A stretch of 64,000 bases of DNA from Advenella mimigardefordensis DPN7 (GTDB lineage Bacteria > Pseudomonadota > Gammaproteobacteria > Burkholderiales > Burkholderiaceae_B), in NCBI RefSeq assembly GCF_000521505.1, contig NZ_CP003915.1, forward strand, positions 4,526,001 through 4,590,000, read 5' to 3'. Below, piece by piece: positions 54,912 through 62,860 of the stretch. Position 1 is the first letter of the stretch, and each line of letters begins with the position of its first letter. The notes beneath the pieces are model-generated. The model ran no database searches, had not been told where the DNA came from, and worked only from the letters and a program-made list of their open reading frames with translations. A program made the translations under genes and the position numbers.

Positions 54912-55916
54912 ATGAAATTGAAGACACTCCCAATGTGCCTATTGGCTTGCACACTCAGCATGAGTTTTGCTGCAGGCGCAAACGCCGAAGAAAAGAAATC
55001 CATCGTTACGGTGGTTAAAGTGACCGGAATCAGCTGGTTCACCCGTATGGAAGAAGGCGTTAAGGCATTCGCCCAGGCCAACCCGGACATCAACGCCTCG
55101 CAGACCGGCCCCGGCCGCGCTGACGCCGCCCAGCAACTGAAAATTGTTCAGGATCTGGTTGCCAAAAACGTGAGCGCCCTGGCGATCGTGCCATTTGACC
55201 CGCCAACCCTGGAACCCATTCTGGCCCGTGCCAAAAGCCGTGGTATCAAAATTGTTACCCACGAAGCGGACAATCTGAAAAATACGGATTACGATCTGGA
55301 AGCGTTCCGCAATAATGAATATGGCGCCGATCTGAATGAGCGTCTGGCCAAATGTATGTCCAACAAGGGTGACTGGGCCGTGCTGGTCGGTTCTCTGGGC
55401 AGCCGCTCTCAAGTGCAGTGGGCACAGGGCGGGATTGACAACGCCAAAGCCAAATATCCTGAGCTGAATCTGGTTACCACCATGCAGGAAACCAATAATG
55501 ATGGTGAAAAAGCCTATCAGGTGGCCCAGCAGTTGCTGCGCAAGTACCCGAATCTGACCGGCTTCCAGGGCTCGTCATCGCTGGACGTAATCGGCATTGG
55601 TCGCGCGGTGGAAGAAGCGGGCAAGGCTGGTAAAATTTGCGTATTTGGTACGGGTCTGCCAGGCGAAGCCGGTCCTTACATGGAAAAAGATGCCATCACC
55701 GGTATTGCTTTCTGGGATCCGAAAGATGCCGGTATTGCCATGAACAATGTTGCCAAAATGCTGCTGGAAGGCAAAACCATTGAAAACGGCGCCGATCTGG
55801 GCGTACCCGGTTACGAGAAGGTGACGGTCGAAAAAGGCCCGGGCAAAGGCATGATTATTCGTGGCGCCGGCTGGGTTCGCGTTGACAAGACCAACTACAA
55901 GCAATACAACTTCTGA
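54912..55916 (+). CDS. sugar ABC transporter periplasmic binding protein (LsrB/RhaS-like)
   Basis: The 334-residue protein has a signal peptide (MKLKTLPMCLLACTLSMSFA, cleavage after ANA) and the type I periplasmic-binding fold: TGISWFTRMEEGVKAFA, TGPGRADAAQQLKIVQDLVA, ALAIVPFDPPTLEPILARA. These features fit the LsrB/RhaS branch rather than RbsB. ATG 54912 has GGAGACACGT before it; a TTG four codons earlier is in frame. A stable hairpin follows the gene (55937-55956). The ligand is inferred to be a pentose or deoxypentose. Confidence 0.9.
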   Translation: MKLKTLPMCLLACTLSMSFAAGANAEEKKSIVTVVKVTGISWFTRMEEGVKAFAQANPDINASQTGPGRADAAQQLKIVQDLVAKNVSALAIVPFDPPTLEPILARAKSRGIKIVTHEADNLKNTDYDLEAFRNNEYGADLNERLAKCMSNKGDWAVLVGSLGSRSQVQWAQGGIDNAKAKYPELNLVTTMQETNNDGEKAYQVAQQLLRKYPNLTGFQGSSSLDVIGIGRAVEEAGKAGKICVFGTGLPGEAGPYMEKDAITGIAFWDPKDAGIAMNNVAKMLLEGKTIENGADLGVPGYEKVTVEKGPGKGMIIRGAGWVRVDKTNYKQYNF

Positions 55917-55936
55917 TCGGTCATCACGACCACCCC

Positions 55937-55956
55937 CGGGCCGCACTGGCGGCCCG
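55937..55956 (+). other. GC-rich hairpin between the binding-protein and ATPase genes
   Basis: CGGGCCGC-ACTG-GCGGCCCG is a perfect 8-bp stem with a 4-nt loop, 21 bp after the binding-protein stop codon, with no T run. Such hairpins can protect the 3' end of an abundant binding-protein message after processing. It would also cover the space just before the ATG at 55959, which favours the later start at 55983. Confidence 0.55.
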
Positions 55957-55982
55957 CCATGGGATCACCCGGCAGTACGATT

Positions 55983-57545
55983 ATGACTACAACGACTCGC
56001 CCGACGCACCACAATGCGTCCATACCGCCCGCCCCCGATGGAAATGCCTTTCTGTCGCTGCGCCAGATTCACAAGCGCTTTACCGGCGTACACGCGCTGC
56101 GTGGCGTGAGCCTGGATATTCATCCGGGACAGATTTACCATTTGCTGGGCGAAAACGGCTGCGGCAAAAGCACACTGATCAAGATCATTTCCGGCGCTCA
56201 GCCACCAGACGAAGGAGATCTGATCCTGGACGGCAAGCGCTTTGAACAGTTTTCAGCGTTAAGCGCCCTGGGTGCCGGCATCGAGACGGTCTATCAGGAC
56301 CTGTCCCTGATCCCCAATATGAGCGTGATGGACAATATTTCGCTGACGGTGGAGCTGGCCGAACATAAAGGACGTCTGGCGCGGGTGATCAGCCATCAGA
56401 CCTTGCACGACCGCGCCGTGAGTGCGTTACGGCAGTTGCAATTGCCCGACGACCGCTATTTTCTGCAGACCAAAATCGAAGATCTGCCGCTGGCCACCCG
56501 GCAACTGGTCGCCATTGCGCGGGCTGCAGCCAGTGATGCCCGCTTCATTATCATGGACGAACCCACCACCTCACTGACCCAGAAAGAGGTGGACAATCTG
56601 ATTCGTATCGTTAAGGAACTGTGCGCACGCGGTGTGGCGGTGCTGTTTGTGAGCCACAAGCTGGATGAATGCTATGCCATTGGCGGTAACGTGATCGTCA
56701 TGCGTGACGGCCAGGTGATCACCCAGGGCGAAATCCAGCAATTTACCAAACATCAGATCAGCGAACTGATGACCGGGCGGGTCCTGAGCGATCAGCGCTA
56801 TCGCCGCAACCAGCCCCAGCCCGATGTCATGCTGGGCGTGTGTGATCTGGGTCGCGACCAGGGTTTCGAGCAGGTGTCCTTTGATCTGCATAAGGGTGAA
56901 ATCATTGGCATTACCGGTCTGCTTGATTCCGGCAGGAACGAGCTGGCCCGCGCCCTGGCCGGTGTCGCGCCATCGCAGCGCGGCACGCTGACACTGAATG
57001 GTGAGACCATCACCGTGAACACACCCGCTCAGGCAACCACGCACCGCATCGCCTACGTGCCCGAGGACCGGCTGGTAGAGGGGCTGTTCCTGACCCGTTC
57101 AATCAGCGACAATACCATTACCGCAGTACTGCCCCAAATGTGCGATGCGCTGGGGCAAATCAGCAAGGATCAGGCCACCCGCTTTTCGCAAGACATGACC
57201 AGCCGGCTGAAAATTGCGACCCCCAATGTGCAGAATCCGGTACAAAGCCTCTCCGGCGGCAACCAGCAACGGGTGCTGATCGGCCGCTGGCTGGCCATTA
57301 ATCCGTTGCTGCTGATTCTGCATGGCCCGACCGTCGGCGTCGATGTCGGCTCCAAAGATACGATTTATCAGATCATTCAGTCCCTGACTGATAAGGGCAT
57401 GAGCATCATTATTATCAGTGACGACCTGCCGGAACTGCTGGCAAACTGTGACCGCATTCTGCTCATGAAAAAAGGTCGGATCAGCGATGAATTTCAGGCA
57501 GATGGCCTGCAAGAAAATACGCTTTATCATGCCTTATTGTCCTGA
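55983..57545 (+). CDS. sugar ABC transporter ATP-binding protein (RbsA type), variant second site
   Basis: The 520-residue protein fuses two ABC domains. The first has Walker A GENGCGKST and Walker B FIIMDEPTTSL, but its signature is the weak LPLATRQLVAIARAA. The second has no standard Walker A, as usual for RbsA (GLLDSGRNELARALAG), keeps LSGGNQQRV, but its Walker B reads LLILHGPTVGVDVG, with His-Gly in place of Asp-Glu. One working site therefore seems likely. It powers the two permeases. An ATG at 55959 is possible; a hairpin sits just before it. Confidence 0.9.
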   Translation: MTTTTRPTHHNASIPPAPDGNAFLSLRQIHKRFTGVHALRGVSLDIHPGQIYHLLGENGCGKSTLIKIISGAQPPDEGDLILDGKRFEQFSALSALGAGIETVYQDLSLIPNMSVMDNISLTVELAEHKGRLARVISHQTLHDRAVSALRQLQLPDDRYFLQTKIEDLPLATRQLVAIARAAASDARFIIMDEPTTSLTQKEVDNLIRIVKELCARGVAVLFVSHKLDECYAIGGNVIVMRDGQVITQGEIQQFTKHQISELMTGRVLSDQRYRRNQPQPDVMLGVCDLGRDQGFEQVSFDLHKGEIIGITGLLDSGRNELARALAGVAPSQRGTLTLNGETITVNTPAQATTHRIAYVPEDRLVEGLFLTRSISDNTITAVLPQMCDALGQISKDQATRFSQDMTSRLKIATPNVQNPVQSLSGGNQQRVLIGRWLAINPLLLILHGPTVGVDVGSKDTIYQIIQSLTDKGMSIIIISDDLPELLANCDRILLMKKGRISDEFQADGLQENTLYHALLS

Positions 57546-57572
57546 AACCCCATTGACCCTACCTCGCTTACC

Positions 57573-58598
57573 ATGAATACGACGACTCCCGCCAGCGCGG
57601 CCATTCAGGACAGCACGACGCCAAAGCGTCCTCCCTATCTGATCAGGCATCCGGAATTTTTTACACTGGGCCTGATTGTGGTGCTGTTTGTGGTGGTTGC
57701 TGTTATCAACCCCATGTTTTTCCAGCCAGGTTCGCTCTTTGACGTCCTGCGCGCAGCTACGCGTTCCGCCATTTTTGCCCTGGGCATTCTGGTGGTGCTT
57801 GCCTCCGGCGGACTGGATGTGTCCTTCACCGCCATTGCGGCGCTGATTATGTATGGGCTGACCAAACTGGTGCTGATGTATTATCCCGCCGCTCCATTTA
57901 TCGTGATTCTGCTGGCCGGTGCGGCCGGCGGTCTGGCGCTGGGGCTCATCAACGGCTGGCTGGTGAAAAAACTCGCCGCACCCTCGCTGGTTGTCACCAT
58001 TGGCACCCAGTTTCTGATCCGGGGCTTTCTGCTGGCGTTTATCGGCACCGAGTTTTTCATGAACATCCCTCCGTCCATGCTGGCAGTGGGACAGGCGAAT
58101 ATTGTCAATTTCCAGAATAATCAGGGGCTGCAAACCGCCCTGCCGTACACCACGCTGGCCATTCCCATACTGGCCCTGCTCACATGGTGGCTGCTGAACA
58201 AAACGATGATGGGTCGGGCGGTGTATGCCATGGGCGGCAGTCCGGCCATTGCCGAGCGCCTTGGCTATAACCTGACGCGGGTGTATCTCTTTGTGTTTGG
58301 CTACGCCGGCCTGCTGGCCGGTATCGCCGGCATTATTCACGTGTCCAGCACGCGGATCGCCAACCCCTTCGATATTGTTGGTACCGAACTGGATGTGATT
58401 GCCGCCGTCATTCTGGGTGGCGCCCGCATTACCGGCGGTAGCGGCACCGTTACCGGTACGCTGCTGGGCGTGCTGCTGGTGACGCTCATCAATAGTGTAC
58501 TGATTACACTTGGGATTCCTACGACCTGGCAGAAAGTGATTGTCGGTGCCTTTATCCTGGTGGCCGGCCTGCTGTTTTCACTGCGCAGCCGGCAGTAG
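57573..58598 (+). CDS. sugar ABC transporter permease (RbsC type), second copy
   Basis: The 341-residue membrane protein has LGILVVLASGGLDVSFTAIAALIMYG (in part), INGWLVKKLAAPSLVVTIGTQFLIRG (in part), and the coupling loop MGRAVYAMGGSPAIAERLGYN. A hydrophilic 35-residue N-terminus precedes the first helix. It pairs with the permease at 53823. It is the last gene of the plus-strand operon, and a terminator follows. Confidence 0.9.
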   Translation: MNTTTPASAAIQDSTTPKRPPYLIRHPEFFTLGLIVVLFVVVAVINPMFFQPGSLFDVLRAATRSAIFALGILVVLASGGLDVSFTAIAALIMYGLTKLVLMYYPAAPFIVILLAGAAGGLALGLINGWLVKKLAAPSLVVTIGTQFLIRGFLLAFIGTEFFMNIPPSMLAVGQANIVNFQNNQGLQTALPYTTLAIPILALLTWWLLNKTMMGRAVYAMGGSPAIAERLGYNLTRVYLFVFGYAGLLAGIAGIIHVSSTRIANPFDIVGTELDVIAAVILGGARITGGSGTVTGTLLGVLLVTLINSVLITLGIPTTWQKVIVGAFILVAGLLFSLRSRQ

Positions 58599-58616
58599 CA
58601 ACTTCATCATCGAAAG

Positions 58617-58646
58617 AAAAGGGCGCCGGGCGCCCTTTTTGTTTTT
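58617..58646 (+). terminator. terminator of the deoxysugar operon
   Basis: A 9- to 10-bp stem (AAAGGGCGC with GCGCCCTTT, 3-nt loop) is followed by TTTTTGTTTTT. It lies between the convergent permease and deoR genes. The A run on its left side means it could also work on the minus strand. Confidence 0.9.
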
Positions 58647-58693
58647 GCGGGTTCGTTAATCGACAGGCCGTGTCCTGCCGGGTGCCCTTCACT

Positions 58694-59398
58694 TCAGTCC
58701 TGTTCAGTCAGGATGGCATCAAATTCAGTCAGATCAGCAAAGCGGATATGTCGGCGTACACCCAGCTTGCTGGAATCCACCACCAGATAACGCCGCTTGG
58801 CCCGCTCCATGGCGCGACGCTTGATGTCTTTTTCATGCAGGTTCCAGCAACTGACACCGATTTGGTCATCCACACCGCCTGCCGACATAAACGCCGTATC
58901 AAAACTGAGCTGATCCAGCGCATTCAGCGCCTCTTGTCCGGAAAAGGAATCGGACGATGGCATATAGGTGCCGCCCAGCACAATCAGACGCAGAGCGGGC
59001 TTATTTTTGAGGATGTCGGCGGTATTGAGTGAATAGCAGACTACCGTCAGTGGCAGGCTGTCGGGTATCAGGCGCGCCAGATGCAATAGCGTGGTGCCAC
59101 AATCGATAAAAATCACATCATGCGGTGCGACCAATGCCAGCGCTTTTTGCGAGGCGCGTTGTTTGGCCTGGGCAAAATGGTCTTTTTCCTGTGCCACTGA
59201 ATACTGGCCGGCATTCTGCAGCGAATGGGCCGCAACGATATGGCCGCCCAGATAAGACAATGTGCCCGGACGACGAGCCAGATCGCGCCGCACCGTCATT
59301 TCCGAAACGCCCAGCAAGGCCGCCGCCTCCCGCAGCCGCAATGAACCAGACTGCTGCAGCGCCTGCTCCAGCTTGTGTAACCGCTCGGCTGGCGTCAT
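58694..59398 (-). CDS. deoR: DeoR-like transcriptional repressor
   Basis: The 234-residue regulator resembles E. coli DeoR itself more than GlpR or AgaR types: the helix-turn-helix LREAAALLGVSEMTVRRDLA, then YLGGHIV, and the effector domain with FIDCGTTLLHLARLIP, VCYSLNT, VVDSSKLG. DeoR responds to deoxyribose-5-phosphate. It is convergent with the deoC operon, and a site resembling the E. coli DeoR operator lies at its head (48889-48924). Its own promoter has TATAAT at 59426-59431. Confidence 0.88.
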   Translation of the reverse strand: MTPAERLHKLEQALQQSGSLRLREAAALLGVSEMTVRRDLARRPGTLSYLGGHIVAAHSLQNAGQYSVAQEKDHFAQAKQRASQKALALVAPHDVIFIDCGTTLLHLARLIPDSLPLTVVCYSLNTADILKNKPALRLIVLGGTYMPSSDSFSGQEALNALDQLSFDTAFMSAGGVDDQIGVSCWNLHEKDIKRRAMERAKRRYLVVDSSKLGVRRHIRFADLTEFDAILTEQD

Positions 59399-59425
59399 GA
59401 ACCGTTCCCGCCTTTAAATTGAAAT

Positions 59426-59453
59426 ATTATAAACGGTGAACAGGCGCCTGTTC
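59426..59453 (-). promoter_or_regulatory. deoR promoter -10 box with adjacent 16-bp palindrome
   Basis: On the minus strand TATAAT (59426-59431) lies 27 bp before the deoR ATG. Directly upstream, GAACAGGCGCCTGTTC (59438-59453) is a perfect 16-bp palindrome covering the region where the -35 box should be. It does not resemble the DeoR-type site at deoC, so it may bind another regulator. No good -35 box is visible. Confidence 0.6.
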
Positions 59454-59463
59454 GCTGAGTACT

Positions 59464-59718
59464 TTAGCCAATCGGGGTTTGCCAGCCTTTGCCGGTCGCT
59501 TTCCATGCCTGCAACGTATCTGCATCAATGCGCAGGCTTACCGGAACCTTGGTTCGCGCGGCTTTAGGCCGACCACGGGGACGAATCATTGCCTGTGCCG
59601 TTTTGTCGCCAAACCGCTCCGCCACAACTTTGGGGAACGGGCGCGCCCTGGCAAATTCTTCCGGACCCCATTCAGGGTTATCCTCATCAATCAATTCGGG
59701 AACGGGTCGCTTGCTCAT
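59464..59718 (-). CDS. brnA: BrnA-family antitoxin (orphan)
   Basis: The 84-residue protein has the BrnA plan: an acidic DEDNPEWGPEEFARARPF at the start, then RPRGRPKAARTKVPVSLRIDADTLQAWKA (in part), a ribbon-helix-helix DNA-binding domain, ending in GKGWQTPIG. BrnA neutralises the ribonuclease BrnT and represses the operon. The usual partner gene directly upstream is reduced to a fragment (59687-59787), so the antitoxin is alone. Confidence 0.88.
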   Translation of the reverse strand: MSKRPVPELIDEDNPEWGPEEFARARPFPKVVAERFGDKTAQAMIRPRGRPKAARTKVPVSLRIDADTLQAWKATGKGWQTPIG

Positions 59719-59787
59719 AGCCCTTCACCTCGCGTTTGTTGGCCCTGCGCAGGCTAATGACATGCATTGTCTCGCCGCGCGATTCGC
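59687..59787 (-). pseudogene. brnT: remnant of a BrnT toxin gene (3' end only)
   Basis: On the minus strand, in the frame where codons run 59767-59765 and onward, the sequence reads GESRGETMHVISLRRANKRE then VKGYEQ and stops at TGA near 59687. This matches the C-terminal end of BrnT (pattern RGE-x4-IS-x-R-x-A-x3-E-x3-Y). It overlaps the brnA start, as an intact brnT does. The rest of the toxin is missing: the frame meets the end of the ornithine-cyclodeaminase-like gene at 59788. It is too short for an ORF call. Confidence 0.75.
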
Positions 59788-60720
59788 CTACAGCCCCGCT
59801 GCTGCCCGGGCACACCGCGCCGCAGCCAGATCCCAGGCGGCGCAGCCTACGGTCTTGAACATGATGGGGCGGGAATAGTCGATGTCGCTTTCAATGGCCT
59901 GCGCCAGGGTGGTGACCTGGCTCCAGTCTTTTTTCGCCTGAATGTAATCGCCTGCCTCGTGCTTTGCCCCAACCAGGTCATCCACGTAGCACAGGCTGTT
60001 CATCACGGTTTCCGGCGCGATTTCAACCATATGTGAACGAAAGGCACCCACGCCGATGATCAGGCGACCGGGCACCGCCGGTGCGTGGTAAACCGGCTCA
60101 ACGGCCGTCGTCAGCGTAATAATCGCGTCAAACTGTTCCGGCAGCTGGTTCAGATCGGTCACTTGCAAACGGATGCCCAGACCGGCATGGCGTTCGCAGA
60201 AAGCCTGCGCTTTGTCCCAGGACTGGGCGCGCGCAGCAATATGCACTGTAGCCTCTGGGTACAGCTCGGCAATGGCCTGCACATGGCCGTCAGCCTGGCT
60301 CCCGGCCCCCACAATCACAATGGTGCGTGGCTCGTGTTCCAGAAAAAGCTGCAGGCCGGCCATGGAGAGCGCTGCCGTACGACGGGCCGTGACCGTGGGG
60401 CCGTCCAGAACAAACAGCGGAACACCGGTGGCGCTATCCAGGACCGACACCATGCCCTGGATCGTGGGGCGCTGGTGGGCAGGATTGTCCGGCAGCAGGG
60501 AAATCAGTTTATGCGCGCAAATATCCTGGGCGGTGCAGGGCATGGACAACAGCACGCCGTCGCGGCTGCCGGGTACGGTCAGCACCTGGCGATCGGGACT
60601 GTGGATCTCGCCCCTGGCATATTGCGAGGCGGCCTCCAGAATGTGCTGGCGCAATGGCCCGAAAGCGATCAACTGGCTTGTTTCTTCGGCATTGAAAACG
60701 CGTGGCGCCGGACTACTCAT
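59788..60720 (-). CDS. ornithine cyclodeaminase/mu-crystallin family protein
   Basis: The 310-residue protein has a Rossmann motif VIVGAGSQADGHVQAIAEL, VTARRTAALSMAGLQLFL before it, and GRLIIGVGAFRSHMVEIAPE and YVDDLVGAKHEAGD after it. Members include ornithine cyclodeaminase and the Δ1-pyrroline-2-carboxylate/ketimine reductases; this one lacks clear ornithine-specific features. AGGAGAAACCA precedes the ATG; the longer ORF overlaps the xre gene and is not credible. It ends a livMGF-xre-ocd operon and overlaps xre by 8 nt. A role in amino- or imino-acid breakdown is likely. Confidence 0.85.
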   Translation of the reverse strand: MSSPAPRVFNAEETSQLIAFGPLRQHILEAASQYARGEIHSPDRQVLTVPGSRDGVLLSMPCTAQDICAHKLISLLPDNPAHQRPTIQGMVSVLDSATGVPLFVLDGPTVTARRTAALSMAGLQLFLEHEPRTIVIVGAGSQADGHVQAIAELYPEATVHIAARAQSWDKAQAFCERHAGLGIRLQVTDLNQLPEQFDAIITLTTAVEPVYHAPAVPGRLIIGVGAFRSHMVEIAPETVMNSLCYVDDLVGAKHEAGDYIQAKKDWSQVTTLAQAIESDIDYSRPIMFKTVGCAAWDLAAARCARAAAGL

Positions 60721-61312
60721 TGGTTTCTCCTGATTCTGCCTCGGGGCGCTGGGTCGCCATCCAGAGCACTTGTGCATCTTCCTGACTGACACTGATACAG
60801 CGGTGTCCCATGCGGCTGTCGATATAAAAGCTGTCGCCCGGCCCCAGCGTTGCCTCTGCATAAAATTCCGTATGCAGTTCAATCTGGCCACTAATCACGT
60901 AGACGAACTCTTCGCCCTCATGGCGATTCCAGTCGACAAAGACTGTCAGATCCCGGGCCGTGATGGTTGTGAGAAACGGCAAGATTCGTTTATGCGAAAG
61001 CTGCGAGCACAACAGCAAATGCTCATAATACCGCGTCTTGTGGACTTTTCCCTGCCCGGCGCGATCAACCACGCAACGCCCGGCCCCCATGGGTTCGCGG
61101 GCCGGCGTAAATAGTTCGGAGACATCCAGTGACAGGCCGATGGCCAGCTTCTGCAAGACGTCGTACGTGGGCGACATCAGCCCGTTCTCTATTTTCGAGA
61201 GAGTGGAAGCCGCGATGCCACAGGCCCGGCCCGCCTGCTCCAGGGTCAGATCATTGGCCTGCCGCACGGCGCGCAGACGTTGCATCAGCGGCGTTTCCTC
61301 GCGGGGGGCCAT
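60713..61312 (-). CDS. XRE-family regulator with cupin sensor domain
   Basis: The 199-residue protein has an N-terminal helix-turn-helix (RQANDLTLEQAGRACGIAASTLSKIENGLMSPTYDVL, quoted here only by its span of residues 17-53) and a C-terminal cupin (about 120-190; HEGEEFVYVISGQIEL, LGPGDSFYIDSRMGHRC). Such regulators often control amino-acid or polyamine catabolism. It begins 1 nt after livF stops and overlaps the cyclodeaminase-like gene, so it lies inside the operon it probably controls. Confidence 0.9.
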   Translation of the reverse strand: MAPREETPLMQRLRAVRQANDLTLEQAGRACGIAASTLSKIENGLMSPTYDVLQKLAIGLSLDVSELFTPAREPMGAGRCVVDRAGQGKVHKTRYYEHLLLCSQLSHKRILPFLTTITARDLTVFVDWNRHEGEEFVYVISGQIELHTEFYAEATLGPGDSFYIDSRMGHRCISVSQEDAQVLWMATQRPEAESGETNE

Positions 61313-61313
61313 C

Positions 61314-62033
61314 CTAATGGCTACCCAGGTAAGCGTCGCGAATCTCGGGGTTGGCCAGCAGTTCTGCGCCGGTGCCTGTCATCCGGATTTCACCGGTCAC
61401 CATGACGTAAGCCCGGTCGGCCAGCTTGAGCGCATGGTTGGCATTCTGCTCTACCAGGAAGATGGTTTTGCCACTTTTGCCCAGTTCTTTGAGCACCGAG
61501 AAGATCTGGCGCACAATCAGCGGCGCCAGCCCCAGGCTGGGCTCATCCAGCAAAATCATATCGGGCCGGCTCATCAGTGCGCGGGCAATGGCCAGCATTT
61601 GCTGCTCGCCACCCGACAGCGTCCCGGCCCGCTGATTGCGCCGTTCTTTTAAGCGCGGAAACAAATCAAACATGTGCTGCCGGTCTTCATCCATATGTGC
61701 ATCGCCAATAGGCAGCGTTCCGATCATGATGTTCTCTTCCACGGTCATTTTCGGGAAAATGCGGCGGCCTTCGGGCACCTGGGCAATGCCCTGGGTAGCG
61801 ATCTTGTGCGGCGGCAGGCGCAACAGGTTATTGCCCTTGTACAGAATCTGGCCGGTACGCGCCCTTGGCGTGCCGAAAATAGTCATGAGCAGGGTGCTTT
61901 TGCCAGCGCCGTTGGCGCCAATGAGCGTCACGATCTCGCCCGGATTGATATGCAGCGACACATTTTTCAGGGCCTGAATCTGCCCGTAATAGGAGCTCAC
62001 ATCCCTGATCTCAAGAATTGGGGTGTCTGCCAT
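61314..62033 (-). CDS. livF: Liv-type ABC transporter ATP-binding protein LivF, second system
   Basis: The 239-residue ATPase has Walker A GANGAGKST with the normal lysine, LSGGEQQMLAIARALM as signature and ILLDEPSLGLAP as Walker B. GGAGGACTAAGC is its ribosome-binding site, and its ATG lies 2 nt after livG. It serves the second Liv-type importer; its receptor and livH genes would lie beyond the window edge. Confidence 0.93.
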   Translation of the reverse strand: MADTPILEIRDVSSYYGQIQALKNVSLHINPGEIVTLIGANGAGKSTLLMTIFGTPRARTGQILYKGNNLLRLPPHKIATQGIAQVPEGRRIFPKMTVEENIMIGTLPIGDAHMDEDRQHMFDLFPRLKERRNQRAGTLSGGEQQMLAIARALMSRPDMILLDEPSLGLAPLIVRQIFSVLKELGKSGKTIFLVEQNANHALKLADRAYVMVTGEIRMTGTGAELLANPEIRDAYLGSH

Positions 62034-62035
62034 GC

Positions 62036-62860
62036 TTAGTCCTCCACTTCGGTGCCCAGATAGGCAGCGATCACCACGTCGGAATTGCGAATGTGTTCCG
62101 GGGTGCCGGCGTCAATCACCTTACCCTGATCCATCACAATAATATGTTCGGAAATGTCCATGACCAGACCCATGTCGTGCTCAATCAGCAACACGGTCAC
62201 ATCATGTTCGCTGCGCAGCTTGCGTATCAGCGCTGACAGTTCCCGGGTTTCACGCGGGTTCAGGCCGGCCGCCGGTTCATCCAGACAGATCAGCCTGGGA
62301 TCCGTACACATGGCGCGGGCAATTTCCAGGCGACGCTGCCTGCCATAGGATAGTTCGCCGGCAAGCCGGTTGGCGTCTTCAGACAAATTAACGATCTCCA
62401 GCCACTCAAAAGCGCGGGCCAGGCTGGCCTCTTCCCTGTCGGAAAAGTCCGGGGTAACCAGCAGCCCGGAGAACAGATTCCGGTTCTGCTTGCGGTGCTG
62501 AGCTACCAGCAGGTTTTCCAGCACAGTCATATCCTTGAACAGACGGATATTCTGGAAGGTGCGGGCAATACCGGCACGGGCGACCAGATAGGAACCACCG
62601 GTGATCTTGCGGCGCAGCAGATTGCCAATCTCCACTTGCCCTTCGGGCTGGTTCAGACAGATCAGCCCCTCCGACACCATGTAAAAACCGGTAATGCAGT
62701 TAAAAACGGTGGTCTTGCCGGCCCCGTTGGGTCCGATCAGCGCGGTAATTGATCCCCTGCGCACATCGAAACTGACATCATTGTTGGCAATAATGCCGCC
62801 GAATCGACGCGTCAGATGCTGAACCGACAGTATGGCGTCCTGTTTCATGTCCTGTGCCAT
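62036..62860 (-). CDS. livG: Liv-type ABC transporter ATP-binding protein LivG, second system
   Basis: The 274-residue ATPase has Walker A GPNGAGKTT, GELSYGRQRRLEIARAMC in place of the LSGGQ signature, and LICLDEPAAGLNPRET as Walker B. AGGTGG lies just before the ATG, which shares one base with the livM stop codon. A second in-frame ATG four codons in is possible. Confidence 0.93.
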   Translation of the reverse strand: MAQDMKQDAILSVQHLTRRFGGIIANNDVSFDVRRGSITALIGPNGAGKTTVFNCITGFYMVSEGLICLNQPEGQVEIGNLLRRKITGGSYLVARAGIARTFQNIRLFKDMTVLENLLVAQHRKQNRNLFSGLLVTPDFSDREEASLARAFEWLEIVNLSEDANRLAGELSYGRQRRLEIARAMCTDPRLICLDEPAAGLNPRETRELSALIRKLRSEHDVTVLLIEHDMGLVMDISEHIIVMDQGKVIDAGTPEHIRNSDVVIAAYLGTEVED

